Source: an uncultured Colwellia sp.
GTDB taxonomy: Bacteria; Pseudomonadota; Gammaproteobacteria; Enterobacterales; Alteromonadaceae
Length of the DNA: 10,513 bases
NCBI GenBank assembly: GCA_913020705.1
Contig: CAJWBY010000155.1
Location: forward strand, 1-10,513
Direction: 5' to 3'
The stretch's first letter is position 1, and each line of letters starts with the position of its first letter. The notes under the pieces were generated by a model. The model was not told where the DNA came from, searched no databases, and saw only the letters and a program-made list of their open reading frames with translations. The position numbers were made by a program, and so were the translations under genes. Shown here in pieces: positions 1-8,011 of this stretch.

Positions 1-1982
1 CAGTTCATATTGCAAAACTTGAAGATAATGAGCACAAAATTATAGTTAGCTTAGCGGTAACTGAGTGTTCTCAAATGTCTTGGACAATAGTAACTGAACA
101 AGGTGAAACGTTAACAGGTGAAGTGCTTTTAAATGAGCTTCACGTTCACGAAGAACATTATTTATCTGATGTAAAACATCAAAAATTCATTTTAACGCTG
201 CCTACTCTACCTCAAGGTTATCATGACTTTACAATTTGTTATGATCAAAATAAAGAAAACTGTCATCTGATTTACGCGCCCAAAACGTGCTACAGCCCAC
301 AAGAAGCATCAACGGATAAAATGTGGGGATATGCTGCACAATTGTATTCCCTTAAAAGTGAAGAAAACTGGGGCATGGGGGACTTTGGTGATTTAAAGTC
401 GCTTGTTAAAAAGTCTGCCGAGCAAGGTGCTTCTGCGATTGGATTAAATCCACTACACCCTTTGTATCAAAACAATCCGGCGCATCGCAGTCCTTATTCG
501 CCGACAAGTCGTTGTTTTCTTAATAGCTTGTACATTGATGTAACACAAGTGCCTAATTTCAAAACGTGTAAAGCCGCTCAAAAGCGATTTAATAGTGATG
601 AATTTCAAGCCAAAGTAACATTCGCTCGAAATACCGAGCTGATTGACTACCCAGCAGTTGCTGATGTTAAATTTGAAATTATTGAAATACTTTTTGAAAA
701 CTTTTTGTCTGAAAATATAAGTAAAAAAGTTAGCTCACAATACCAAGAATTCCTTGATTTCAAAGTAGAGCAAGGTAACGACTTATTACTTTTAACAACA
801 TTTGACGCTTTATACGAACATTTTAGAAAAACAGATTTTAATGCTTATGGCTGGAAAATGTGGCCCGAAGAGTTTCAAAGCCCGCATACTCAACAAGTAG
901 CAGAATTTCAAAAACAAGAATCTAAGCGAATAGATTACTTTGCCTTTTTACAGTGGCTGGCTCATCGCCAGTTGAGTGATATAGCTTCGATAGCTCAAAC
1001 ATCAGGCATGCCAGTTGGCTTATATTTAGATCTTGCAGTAGGTTGTGATGGTTCAGGTGTTGATGTTTGGTCTGACAAAGATGTTTATGTTTCAGGTGCT
1101 GCTGTTGGCGCACCGCCTGATGCAATGAATACACTCGGCCAAGATTGGGGCTTAACACCTATTAACCCTGTTGCCCTTCAGCAACAAGGTTATTTACCCT
1201 TGATTAAAGCACTTCGTAGCAATATGCAATATGCCGGAGCTCTGCGTATTGACCATATTTTAGGCCTAATGCGTCAATATTGGGTTGCACCAGGTATGAA
1301 AGCCAACGAAGGTATTTACATTACTTTTCCTTTTAAAGATATTCTACGCATTATTGCCCTCGAATCACGTCGAAATGATTGTGTGGTGATTGGCGAAGAC
1401 TTAGGTACTGTACCTGACGGCTTTAGTGAAATAATGGAAGCTGCTGGATTACTTTCATACAAAGTATTATTTTTTGAACGTTGGGAGTCAGGCCTATTCA
1501 AAAGACCTGAATTGTACCCTGAACAATCAATGGTAACCGTTTCAACGCACGATTTACCTACACTTACTGGTTGGTGGAAAGGCCGTGACTTACAATGGCG
1601 ACAAACATTAAACCTATATCCAAATGAAGAAATGGGCCAACAAGAGCGCAGTGCTCGTATTGAAGACCGTAACTTACTCATTGCCGCATTAGCTGACTTA
1701 GATGTTATCGACTTAGAAAAGGCACCGCAAGAAACGCCAGCAGAAATGAATACTGAATTATCGATGGCTGTTCAAAAATACATGGCAAAAGCGCCTAGTC
1801 ACATACAGCTTATTCCTTTAGAAGACGGGTTAGAAATTATTGAGCAAGTAAACATTCCCGGCACTATTGATGAACATCCGAACTGGCGTCAAAAACTGCC
1901 GGTGACAATGAATGAATTCTGGAAAGAAAACTCAGTAATATCTATTGCACAAGCGATGAAGCAAGCTAGGCCGAAAACATAA
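1..1982 (+). CDS. malQ: 4-alpha-glucanotransferase (amylomaltase), 5' end cut by window edge
   Basis: MalQ transfers alpha-1,4-glucan chains between maltooligosaccharides in the cytoplasm, releasing glucose and longer dextrins. The first in-window ATG is at 75, but the frame stays open back to base 3, adding at least 24 residues that read like the MalQ N-terminal domain. The true start is therefore probably upstream: at least 659 residues are visible, against about 694 in E. coli MalQ. Numbering from the ATG at 75, the GH77 catalytic core is clear: nucleophile Asp393 in ALRIDH, acid/base Glu441 in VIGEDLG, and the third carboxylate Asp493 in STHDLPTLTGWW. The N-terminal part lacks catalytic motifs, as expected. 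A GH13 amylase follows within about 70 bp on the same strand with no terminator between, suggesting one transcript for maltodextrin use. No frameshift or lost catalytic residue is seen. The family call is very secure; the start is not determinable here. Confidence 0.96.
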   Translation, partial: VHIAKLEDNEHKIIVSLAVTECSQMSWTIVTEQGETLTGEVLLNELHVHEEHYLSDVKHQKFILTLPTLPQGYHDFTICYDQNKENCHLIYAPKTCYSPQEASTDKMWGYAAQLYSLKSEENWGMGDFGDLKSLVKKSAEQGASAIGLNPLHPLYQNNPAHRSPYSPTSRCFLNSLYIDVTQVPNFKTCKAAQKRFNSDEFQAKVTFARNTELIDYPAVADVKFEIIEILFENFLSENISKKVSSQYQEFLDFKVEQGNDLLLLTTFDALYEHFRKTDFNAYGWKMWPEEFQSPHTQQVAEFQKQESKRIDYFAFLQWLAHRQLSDIASIAQTSGMPVGLYLDLAVGCDGSGVDVWSDKDVYVSGAAVGAPPDAMNTLGQDWGLTPINPVALQQQGYLPLIKALRSNMQYAGALRIDHILGLMRQYWVAPGMKANEGIYITFPFKDILRIIALESRRNDCVVIGEDLGTVPDGFSEIMEAAGLLSYKVLFFERWESGLFKRPELYPEQSMVTVSTHDLPTLTGWWKGRDLQWRQTLNLYPNEEMGQQERSARIEDRNLLIAALADLDVIDLEKAPQETPAEMNTELSMAVQKYMAKAPSHIQLIPLEDGLEIIEQVNIPGTIDEHPNWRQKLPVTMNEFWKENSVISIAQAMKQARPKT

Positions 1983-2051
1983 CATGTAGTGAAGACCATA
2001 ATAGAAGTCTAAATATACATATTAATGATCACGATAATGAATGAGAATATA

Positions 2052-3860
2052 ATGATAAAAAATAAGAGTACATTCAAATTGAAAATGTCAAAAATAGCAT
2101 TAGTTGTCTTAAGCGGCCTTATTCTAAGCGCTTGTAATGAAACTCAACAAGTTACAACAAATAGTGATAAACATTCAGTTAGCGCTGTAAAATCATCACT
2201 TAAAAATTCTGACGATTTACCCCATTATTTGAATCGTAATATACAAGATGAAGTATTTTATTTTGTAATGCCTGACCGTTTTTATAATGGAGACACTGAA
2301 AATGATCAGGGCTCTAAAACTGACGAAATATCTGCTGGTGGTTTTGACAAAGCCGACAAAGGTATGTACCACGGTGGCGATATTCAAGGCCTACAAGCTA
2401 AACTTCCCTATCTAAAAGAGTTGGGCATTAGTGCAATTTGGCTAACACCTATTATGCGTAATCAAGCCTTGCAAGGTGACTCTTCTGGCTATCATGGTTA
2501 CTGGATTTTAGATTTTAACGAAATTGACCCACATTTAGGTAGCAATAATGATTTAAAAAACTTTATTGACGCTGCTCACAAAGAAAACATAAAAGTATTT
2601 TTCGACATTATTACTAATCATACCGCTGACGTAATCAAATACGTAGAATGCCACGGTGAAGATGGACTGCAGTATTTGATGGAAGGAAATGATGGGTGTG
2701 TTTATAAGTCTCTCGCGCAAGTTGCTGCTGGAGATACCTATCAGCCTGTTATTCCTAAAGGGCATGAAAATCTTAAATCGCCGGCATGGTTAAATGATAA
2801 AAAATATTATCATAACCAAGGTGATACGACATATGAAGGCGAAAACTCAATATACGGTGACTTTAGTGGATTAGACGATATTGACACTAACTCACCTGAA
2901 GTTGTGAAAGGTATGACTGAAATATTCAAAAACGTGATCAGTGAATTCAAACCTGACGGATTTAGAATTGATACGGTAAAACACGTAAATATGGAGTTTT
3001 GGGCTGAGTTTTCACCTGCACTTGTTAGCCATGCAAAAGAGATTGGTATCCCAGAATTTTTCATGTTTGGTGAAGTTTATAGTGGCGACAGTAAAGAACT
3101 AAGTTCGTTTACTACTGAAGGTAAAATGCAGTCTGTACTTGATTTTTCAATGCAATTTGCCCTGCAAGACACGCTAATCAAACAGCAAGGAACAAATAAA
3201 CTCGCTGAGCTTTTTGAACGCGACCATTATTATAATGACAGCGACAGTAATGCAAACCAGTTACTTAACTTTACCGGTAATCATGATATGGGACGTTTTG
3301 CTGGCATGTTAAAGCAAAGTAAACTTAATTACACTGAAGAAGAGATGATTGAACGTACGTTGTTAGCGCATGCAATGGTTTACTTTATGCGTGGTGTACC
3401 GATTGTATATTATGGAGATGAACAAGGTTTTGTTGGTGATGGTGGTGATAAAGGATCGCGCCAAGACATGATGCCTTCATTTGTTGATACCTACAACGAC
3501 GATGATTTACTCGCTAATGCTGAAACAACAGCCGCAGATAATTTTGATACGAATCATCCCTTCTATCAAGAATTTGCAAAGTACGCTGATATTTTTTATC
3601 AATACCCTGCTCTCAGATTCGGCCAGCAAGAAACATTATATTCTCAAGATAAACCAGGTGTTTTTGCTATTTCTCGAACAGTTAAAGATGGTGCTAAAAT
3701 GATCGTTGTTTTCAATACGGCAAAAACAGCACAGTCTATTGATCTGGAAATGCAACTTTCGACTAAGCAGAGAGTATATCCAGTACCTAAATCTGATGAT
3801 TTAGTATCTGATAAATTGAGTGTTCCCGCTCTAAGCTTCGCTATTTACCAAGTGAAATAA
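2052..3860 (+). CDS. GH13 alpha-amylase-family lipoprotein
   Basis: Predicted exported alpha-glucan hydrolase acting on starch or maltodextrin at the cell envelope. I prefer the ATG at 2052 (602 aa), which has a weak GAGA upstream; ATGs at 2025, 2037 and 2085 are in frame and possible. The N-terminus has a lysine-rich stretch, a hydrophobic core and the lipobox LSAC (Cys28), so it should be a lipoprotein. The residue after Cys is Asn, not Asp, which favours outer-membrane sorting. GH13 conserved regions are in order: DIITNHT (region I), GFRIDTVKH with nucleophile Asp307, FGEVYSG with acid/base Glu341, and TGNHD with Asp412. The barrel spans roughly residues 40-510, followed by a short beta-sandwich-like C-terminus ending in SFAIYQVK. 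The substrate cannot be fixed from sequence: alpha-amylase and cyclomaltodextrinase-like activities are both possible. It probably shares a transcript with malQ, and a strong hairpin lies about 100 bp downstream. Confidence 0.92.
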   Translation: MIKNKSTFKLKMSKIALVVLSGLILSACNETQQVTTNSDKHSVSAVKSSLKNSDDLPHYLNRNIQDEVFYFVMPDRFYNGDTENDQGSKTDEISAGGFDKADKGMYHGGDIQGLQAKLPYLKELGISAIWLTPIMRNQALQGDSSGYHGYWILDFNEIDPHLGSNNDLKNFIDAAHKENIKVFFDIITNHTADVIKYVECHGEDGLQYLMEGNDGCVYKSLAQVAAGDTYQPVIPKGHENLKSPAWLNDKKYYHNQGDTTYEGENSIYGDFSGLDDIDTNSPEVVKGMTEIFKNVISEFKPDGFRIDTVKHVNMEFWAEFSPALVSHAKEIGIPEFFMFGEVYSGDSKELSSFTTEGKMQSVLDFSMQFALQDTLIKQQGTNKLAELFERDHYYNDSDSNANQLLNFTGNHDMGRFAGMLKQSKLNYTEEEMIERTLLAHAMVYFMRGVPIVYYGDEQGFVGDGGDKGSRQDMMPSFVDTYNDDDLLANAETTAADNFDTNHPFYQEFAKYADIFYQYPALRFGQQETLYSQDKPGVFAISRTVKDGAKMIVVFNTAKTAQSIDLEMQLSTKQRVYPVPKSDDLVSDKLSVPALSFAIYQVK

Positions 3861-3883
3861 GTATTTGAATTAATTTCTCATTG

Positions 3884-3924
3884 AAGAGCTCTCGTATAGA
3901 TAGCTCTTGAATAGAGAATTCAAG
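3884..3924 (+). repeat. Two overlapping small inverted repeats after the amylase gene
   Basis: AAGAGCT (3884-3890) pairs with AGCTCTT (3902-3908), and CTTGAAT (3906-3912) pairs with ATTCAAG (3918-3924). The arms share three bases, so the two hairpins compete at the junction. Neither is followed by a T tract. They may help stabilise the 3' end of the amylase mRNA or may be chance in AT-rich DNA. Confidence 0.35.
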
Positions 3925-3961
3925 ACAAGGTCTATTGCGTGTATTTAATATGCACATAAAG

Positions 3962-3997
3962 AAAAACCAAGGAGGCATGGGAGTGTCCTTGGTTTTT
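3962..3997 (+). terminator. Strong rho-independent terminator, possibly bidirectional
   Basis: A perfect 12-bp inverted repeat: AAAAACCAAGGA at 3962-3973 pairs with TCCTTGGTTTTT at 3986-3997 around a 12-base loop. The right arm ends in five T on the plus strand, and the left arm starts with five A, which gives a T tract on the minus strand. It can therefore end the malQ-amylase transcript and also the pdsO transcript, whose stop codon is about 100 bp away. Confidence 0.85.
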
Positions 3998-4096
3998 ATG
4001 CTTTATACCTTTAATACTATCCAAATATTTTCTGTTTCACCTCCTTATATAAACTCAATAACCTACAAACCTAAAACAACAACTCTATAACTACAC

Positions 4097-4927
4097 TTAG
4101 TAATTATTAGCCACTTGTTCAGTATTACTATGAAGCTTTATAACGACACGTCTGTCATAAAAGCTCACTTCCTGTTTACTATTCGCAACAACAGGGGCTT
4201 GTTCACCGAAAGCAAATAACTGAATGCGTTCAGCTTCAACACCTTGGTCTATCAAAGCATTTTTAACCGTATTCACACGCGCAATAGAGAGCGCTTGATT
4301 CAATTTTTTCTTACCTTGTTTATCGGTATAACCTGACAAATCGATGAATAGATTGGGGGATTGCTTTAACATTTCAGACAGCGCTGCGATTTGATCATTA
4401 TAATGTGGCTGTAAATCACTAGAGCCTGTAGGAAACTGTAAACTCATTAATAAATTTTCAGCTTGTAACTGACTGGCATGTTGATATTTTTTATCAAAAT
4501 TTTGCTCTAAAGCAGATAGCTCTAATTGATGATTTTGTTCAGAGCGCTGTAACTTACGACGAAACTGCTGCACAGCAACTGAATATTCATTTTCCTGCTT
4601 ACTTAATGATGCCTTTAGTTCAAGAATGTTATCTGTATCTATTTCAGTTTTTGCTATGAGAGCGCCAGTAGCACCAACGAGAATAGCGCCGAGTGGTCCT
4701 CCAAAAATAGCGCCAATAATCACTCCAGCTCCTAAGCCAATACTTTCCTTATCTTTATCAGTAAGCTGCTGTGTTTCATTTTCAGCATGGATTACATTTT
4801 CGAAAGCATAAGCTGATTGGCTTAATGTAGGTGCCGCCATTAAAGAAGCGATTAAAAATAATTTTGCTGGGCTTAATTTACTGTTAAATGTTTTAAAGGT
4901 ATTTTTTTTAAAGGTATAAGTTTTCAT
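4097..4927 (-). CDS. pdsO: Sortase-system OmpA-like protein PdsO
   Basis: Predicted exported peptidoglycan-binding protein of the proteobacterial dedicated sortase group (276 aa). Visible in order: a long N-terminal signal peptide with hydrophobic core around residues 21-33 and likely cleavage after AYA (residue 41); a glycine-rich hydrophobic stretch at 64-91 resembling a glycine zipper; a charged Gln/Glu/Lys-rich, coiled-coil-like segment at about 100-160; and an OmpA C-terminal domain at about 161-266. In that domain Asp202 (GYTD) and Arg217 (LSIAR) have the 15-residue spacing of the OmpA residues that hold diaminopimelate, and DRRVVIKL closes the domain. The start is supported by AGGAA seven bases upstream on the minus strand. 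It diverges from pdsR and pdsS, the usual family partners, and that context is the main reason for choosing PdsO over a generic OmpA protein. In the family it is found near a variant sortase and its target, but neither is adjacent here. Confidence 0.85.
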   Translation of the reverse strand: MKTYTFKKNTFKTFNSKLSPAKLFLIASLMAAPTLSQSAYAFENVIHAENETQQLTDKDKESIGLGAGVIIGAIFGGPLGAILVGATGALIAKTEIDTDNILELKASLSKQENEYSVAVQQFRRKLQRSEQNHQLELSALEQNFDKKYQHASQLQAENLLMSLQFPTGSSDLQPHYNDQIAALSEMLKQSPNLFIDLSGYTDKQGKKKLNQALSIARVNTVKNALIDQGVEAERIQLFAFGEQAPVVANSKQEVSFYDRRVVIKLHSNTEQVANNY

Positions 4928-5124
4928 GTGAGTTCCTAAAGTTATAAGTTATTTTGTTGTTAACGAGGTAATTTAAACAAGAAAAATAGGCTTTGAAACG
5001 ACACAAAAAAGGCAATGTACTGAACAAATGTGGCAACAATATGGCAATTACAACTATTGCGCGCAATTATAAAAAAACTCTTATATAGTGCCTAAATAAA
5101 TCAATAATCAGAGTTGATATCATA
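4928..5124. promoter_or_regulatory. Divergent pdsO / pdsRS regulatory region with candidate PdsR operator
   Basis: This 197-bp gap must hold promoters for both directions. GGCAA occurs on the plus strand at 5011, 5032 and 5043, giving steps of 21 and 11 bases (two and one helical turns), a pattern typical of tandem OmpR-class regulator sites. A perfect 12-bp palindrome, ATTGCGCGCAAT, lies at 5056-5067, and each half repeats the GCAAT/ATTGC core. The palindrome contains TTGCGC, a possible -35, with the AT-rich TTATATAGT at 5081-5089 as a possible -10 for pdsR (spacing about 18-19). No confident pdsO promoter could be chosen. Autoregulation by PdsR is inference. Confidence 0.45.
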
Positions 5125-5823
5125 TTGTTAAAACGAATTGCTATAGTTGAAGATGAAGCCGCTATCAGAGAAAACTATGCCGATGTTTTACGCGCGCAAG
5201 GCTATCAGGTTCAGACTTTTGCTAACCGAGAAAGCGCCTGCGAAGCCTTTGCCATAAGCTTGCCGCATTTAGTTATTCTAGATATAGGTTTAGAGCTAGA
5301 ATACGATGGTGGTTTTACCCTTTGCCAATGGCTGAGAAATATATCAACGACCTTACCCATTATTTTTTTAACCGCTCGAGATAATGATGTTGATACTGTG
5401 TCTGGCTTACGCATAGGCGCAGATGACTATTTAACTAAAGATATTAGTCTGCCGCATTTGTCTGCCCGTATTGCTGCGCTATTTAGTCGCCAAGAAGCCC
5501 TTAAAAAGCCAACACCAGAAAGTAGTCTATTAACTTTAGGGCCATTAACTATCGACAATCAGCGAATGAGCATTGTTTGGCAACAACAAAGTGTTGATTT
5601 AACCATTACTGAATTTTGGATGGTATTTGCCTTAGCTAAACATCCAGGCCATGTTAAAAATCGTCAACAACTCATGAAAGATTCAAACATCTACGTGGAT
5701 GACAGTACAATTACATCTCACGTAAAGCGTATTCGAAAAAAATTCAACCAAATCGATAAAAGCTTTAATTGCATAGAAACTGTTTATGGCATGGGATACC
5801 GTTGGAATGAAGATGAAAAATAA
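5125..5823 (+). CDS. pdsR: Sortase-system OmpR-type response regulator PdsR
   Basis: Cytoplasmic DNA-binding response regulator (232 aa) expected to be phosphorylated by PdsS. The receiver domain (about 1-120) has the acidic pair Glu9/Asp10 in IVEDE, phospho-acceptor Asp53 in VILDIG, Thr83 in FLTARD and Lys105 in YLTKD. An OmpR/PhoB winged helix fills about 130-230, with recognition-helix-like SNIYVDDSTITSHVKRIRKK and the terminal hairpin ETVYGMGYRW. The start is TTG: no ATG fits, and TTG directly precedes the family-typical LKRIAIVEDE. The ribosome site is weak (AGAG about 11 bases upstream). Its 3' end overlaps the preferred pdsS start by 11 bases, so translation is probably coupled. The pds assignment rests on the RR-HK pair together with the neighbouring OmpA protein and on the N-terminal sequence; OmpR-class membership is certain. 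Confidence 0.9.
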   Translation: MLKRIAIVEDEAAIRENYADVLRAQGYQVQTFANRESACEAFAISLPHLVILDIGLELEYDGGFTLCQWLRNISTTLPIIFLTARDNDVDTVSGLRIGADDYLTKDISLPHLSARIAALFSRQEALKKPTPESSLLTLGPLTIDNQRMSIVWQQQSVDLTITEFWMVFALAKHPGHVKNRQQLMKDSNIYVDDSTITSHVKRIRKKFNQIDKSFNCIETVYGMGYRWNEDEK

Positions 5824-8008
5824 GCTTCATTTTCGTTTTGGTTTACGGACAAAATTATTACTACTTTCAAGTTTTTTATTTGCGATCCCATGGTTTGGTT
5901 ATCAATATGTATGGGAAATGGAAAAGTATTTACGGTTTGGTCAAGAGCAAACAATCATAGGAACCGCGAGAGCCCTTGCGACATCTTTACATGAGCGCCC
6001 TAACCTGTTTAATAACCAAGCCAGTTTTTTACCTGATGTTGAAAAAGGTAAAGATTTATATGGCTACCAACTTTCTCAAGCAATAAATCTTGACGGTTTA
6101 CCCAATGACTGGCCAAGTTTTCAAGAAAAATCCCATTATTACGGTGTTAATAATCAATTAGGTGAAAAATTAACAGTTGATAAACTAACGAATCATTTCA
6201 GTGCGGCGGTAGGTAAATATGACAAATACCTCTACTTTTTCATACAAGTCGTAGACGATAAAGTAATTTATCGAAATAAAAATGCTCGTGCGATCAATAA
6301 AAATGATCACCTAGAATTATCATTCAACGATGTTAATGGCGATTTTCAACGATTTATTCTCAGTAACAAAGATCAGGGGTGGCTTTCGGCTTATCGTATT
6401 AATGATCTTGAAAGTAATGAAATACTGGAATTTCCCACAGCAATAAGTTTTATTCAGGGGCAATGGCTGAATACAGAACAAGGTTATAATATTGAGCTTC
6501 GTATACCATTAACTAAAATTAGCGACCGACTAGCTTTTGCTATTCATGATGTTGATACACCATTAAGCGCTGCAACTTCATCTATCGGCAGTGCGGATCC
6601 AAGTAGTGCTGACACATTAGGTACTATCTTAGTGCCATCGCCAGAGATTGAACGCATCGTAAAAGGCATGAGTTACACACAGTCACGCATTTGGGTCGTT
6701 GACCAACATCATCGTGTATTAGCCAAAAGCGGTGACATAAAAAAAGCCAGTGGTTTATGGCAGAAAAACATCAATAACCCTGACAATAATAACTCTTGGT
6801 ATGCTTGGATACAAAAGTACTTAGAACCCTTGTTTCAACACTTGCTGAACAAACCACAAAACGATTTCATTGATCGATTATATGATACTCAAAACCTGAC
6901 AGGAGAACATATTGAATCCGCACTAGCGGGAAAACCTAAATCACAATGGCGGTTAACGACAGATAAAAAAGCGGTAATTATTTCAGCGGCTTACCCTATA
7001 TATATTAGCGATAAAGTTAACGGTGCTGTAATTGTTGAAGAAACAACTAATGGCATTCTTAGCGTTAGAAATAAAGCGTTAGAAAAGCTTTTTACATCAA
7101 TATTAGCCATTATGTTACTGGGTGCCTTAGCCTTTTTCTTTTTCGCTACTCGAATATCTAACCGCATTCGCCAACTTCGTAATCAGGCCGAGGTGGCCAT
7201 TGATGAGCACGGCAGAATAAATAATGATATTGCCCAACGCATGCAAACATCAAAAGCAAATGATGAGATTGGGGATTTATCACGAAGCTTTTCAACGGCA
7301 GTAAATCGTTTAAGCCAGTACAACCATTACCTAGAAAATATGTCGTCACGCTTGTCACATGAATTACGTACACCGATAGCGATTGTAAGAACGTCTCTTG
7401 AGAATTTATCTTTACAGGCACTCCCTGAAAATAGCTCTGCGTATATTGACCGTGCCCAAAGTGGCATCAACCGATTAAACAATATTTTAACCAATATGAG
7501 TGAAGCGACTCGCCTTGAACAAATGCTCAACCAAACTGACAAAGTTAGCTTTAATATATTTGACGTACTTAATGGTTGCATTCAAGGCTATCAGCAAATT
7601 TATCCGACCTTTGATATAGCGTATGAGGCGTCAAATAAAAAAGTTATTCTGGAAGGTTCTCCTGAACATATTGCACAATTACTTGATAAAGTTGTTACCA
7701 ATGCGGTGGAATTTAGCCAAGACAGTAAGCTTTTTGTAACTGCTGAGTTGAAGAGTAAAGATATTACTATTCACATTAGTAATAACGGCATTTTATTACC
7801 TGAAACGATGGAACAACGTTTATTCGATTCAATGGTTTCAATGCGAAACACACCTCAAACTAAAGAAGATAAAACACCACATTTAGGCTTGGGGTTATAT
7901 ATAGCACGGTTAATTTCGGAATTTCATCAAGGCAAAATAGTGGCAAGTAATCATCATAATCCACAAGGTGTGACTGTTTCGATTACTTTGCCGTTACAAG
8001 CAAGATAG
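5813..8008 (+). CDS. pdsS: Sortase-system sensor histidine kinase PdsS
   Basis: Inner-membrane sensor kinase, partner of PdsR. I prefer ATG 5813 (731 aa), with GGA six bases upstream; ATG 5786 and 5807 are in frame, but 5786 would add nine residues that only shadow the pdsR end. Order: basic N-terminus; TM1 about 15-33; a large extracytoplasmic region to about 425 whose first part (about 88-247, from INLDGLPNDWPSF through DHLELSF to FAIHDVD) resembles a CBM9-type carbohydrate-binding fold; TM2 about 426-446; HAMP; HisKA with phospho-acceptor His516 in SHELRTP; HATPase with N-box Asn630 in TNAVEFS and G-box GLGLY at 692-696. Position 657, where most kinases have the Asp of DxG, is Asn (SNNG). 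This may be a family variant, since the segment LFDSMVSMR that follows looks family-typical. The gene ends 3 bp from the convergent queE stop. Confidence 0.9.
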   Translation: MKNKLHFRFGLRTKLLLLSSFLFAIPWFGYQYVWEMEKYLRFGQEQTIIGTARALATSLHERPNLFNNQASFLPDVEKGKDLYGYQLSQAINLDGLPNDWPSFQEKSHYYGVNNQLGEKLTVDKLTNHFSAAVGKYDKYLYFFIQVVDDKVIYRNKNARAINKNDHLELSFNDVNGDFQRFILSNKDQGWLSAYRINDLESNEILEFPTAISFIQGQWLNTEQGYNIELRIPLTKISDRLAFAIHDVDTPLSAATSSIGSADPSSADTLGTILVPSPEIERIVKGMSYTQSRIWVVDQHHRVLAKSGDIKKASGLWQKNINNPDNNNSWYAWIQKYLEPLFQHLLNKPQNDFIDRLYDTQNLTGEHIESALAGKPKSQWRLTTDKKAVIISAAYPIYISDKVNGAVIVEETTNGILSVRNKALEKLFTSILAIMLLGALAFFFFATRISNRIRQLRNQAEVAIDEHGRINNDIAQRMQTSKANDEIGDLSRSFSTAVNRLSQYNHYLENMSSRLSHELRTPIAIVRTSLENLSLQALPENSSAYIDRAQSGINRLNNILTNMSEATRLEQMLNQTDKVSFNIFDVLNGCIQGYQQIYPTFDIAYEASNKKVILEGSPEHIAQLLDKVVTNAVEFSQDSKLFVTAELKSKDITIHISNNGILLPETMEQRLFDSMVSMRNTPQTKEDKTPHLGLGLYIARLISEFHQGKIVASNHHNPQGVTVSITLPLQAR

Positions 8009-8011
8009 AGA

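Noticed and set aside
922..1681. Minus-strand open frames inside malQ
   Set aside because: They overlap a gene with all GH77 motifs, show no family signal and no ribosome site; they are mirror frames of the coding strand.
4038..4046. Perfect minus-strand Shine-Dalgarno (AAGGAGGTG) downstream of pdsO
   Set aside because: No start codon at a usable distance opens a frame; the nearest frames stop at once, so it is probably chance.
3983..4090. 35-codon plus-strand frame starting GTG seven bases after AGGAGG
   Set aside because: It begins inside the terminator hairpin, has AT-driven composition and no recognisable motif; the ribosome-site match is part of the stem and loop.
7158..7581. Minus-strand open frames inside pdsS
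   Set aside because: They lie opposite the HAMP/HisKA coding region and have no protein-like motif.
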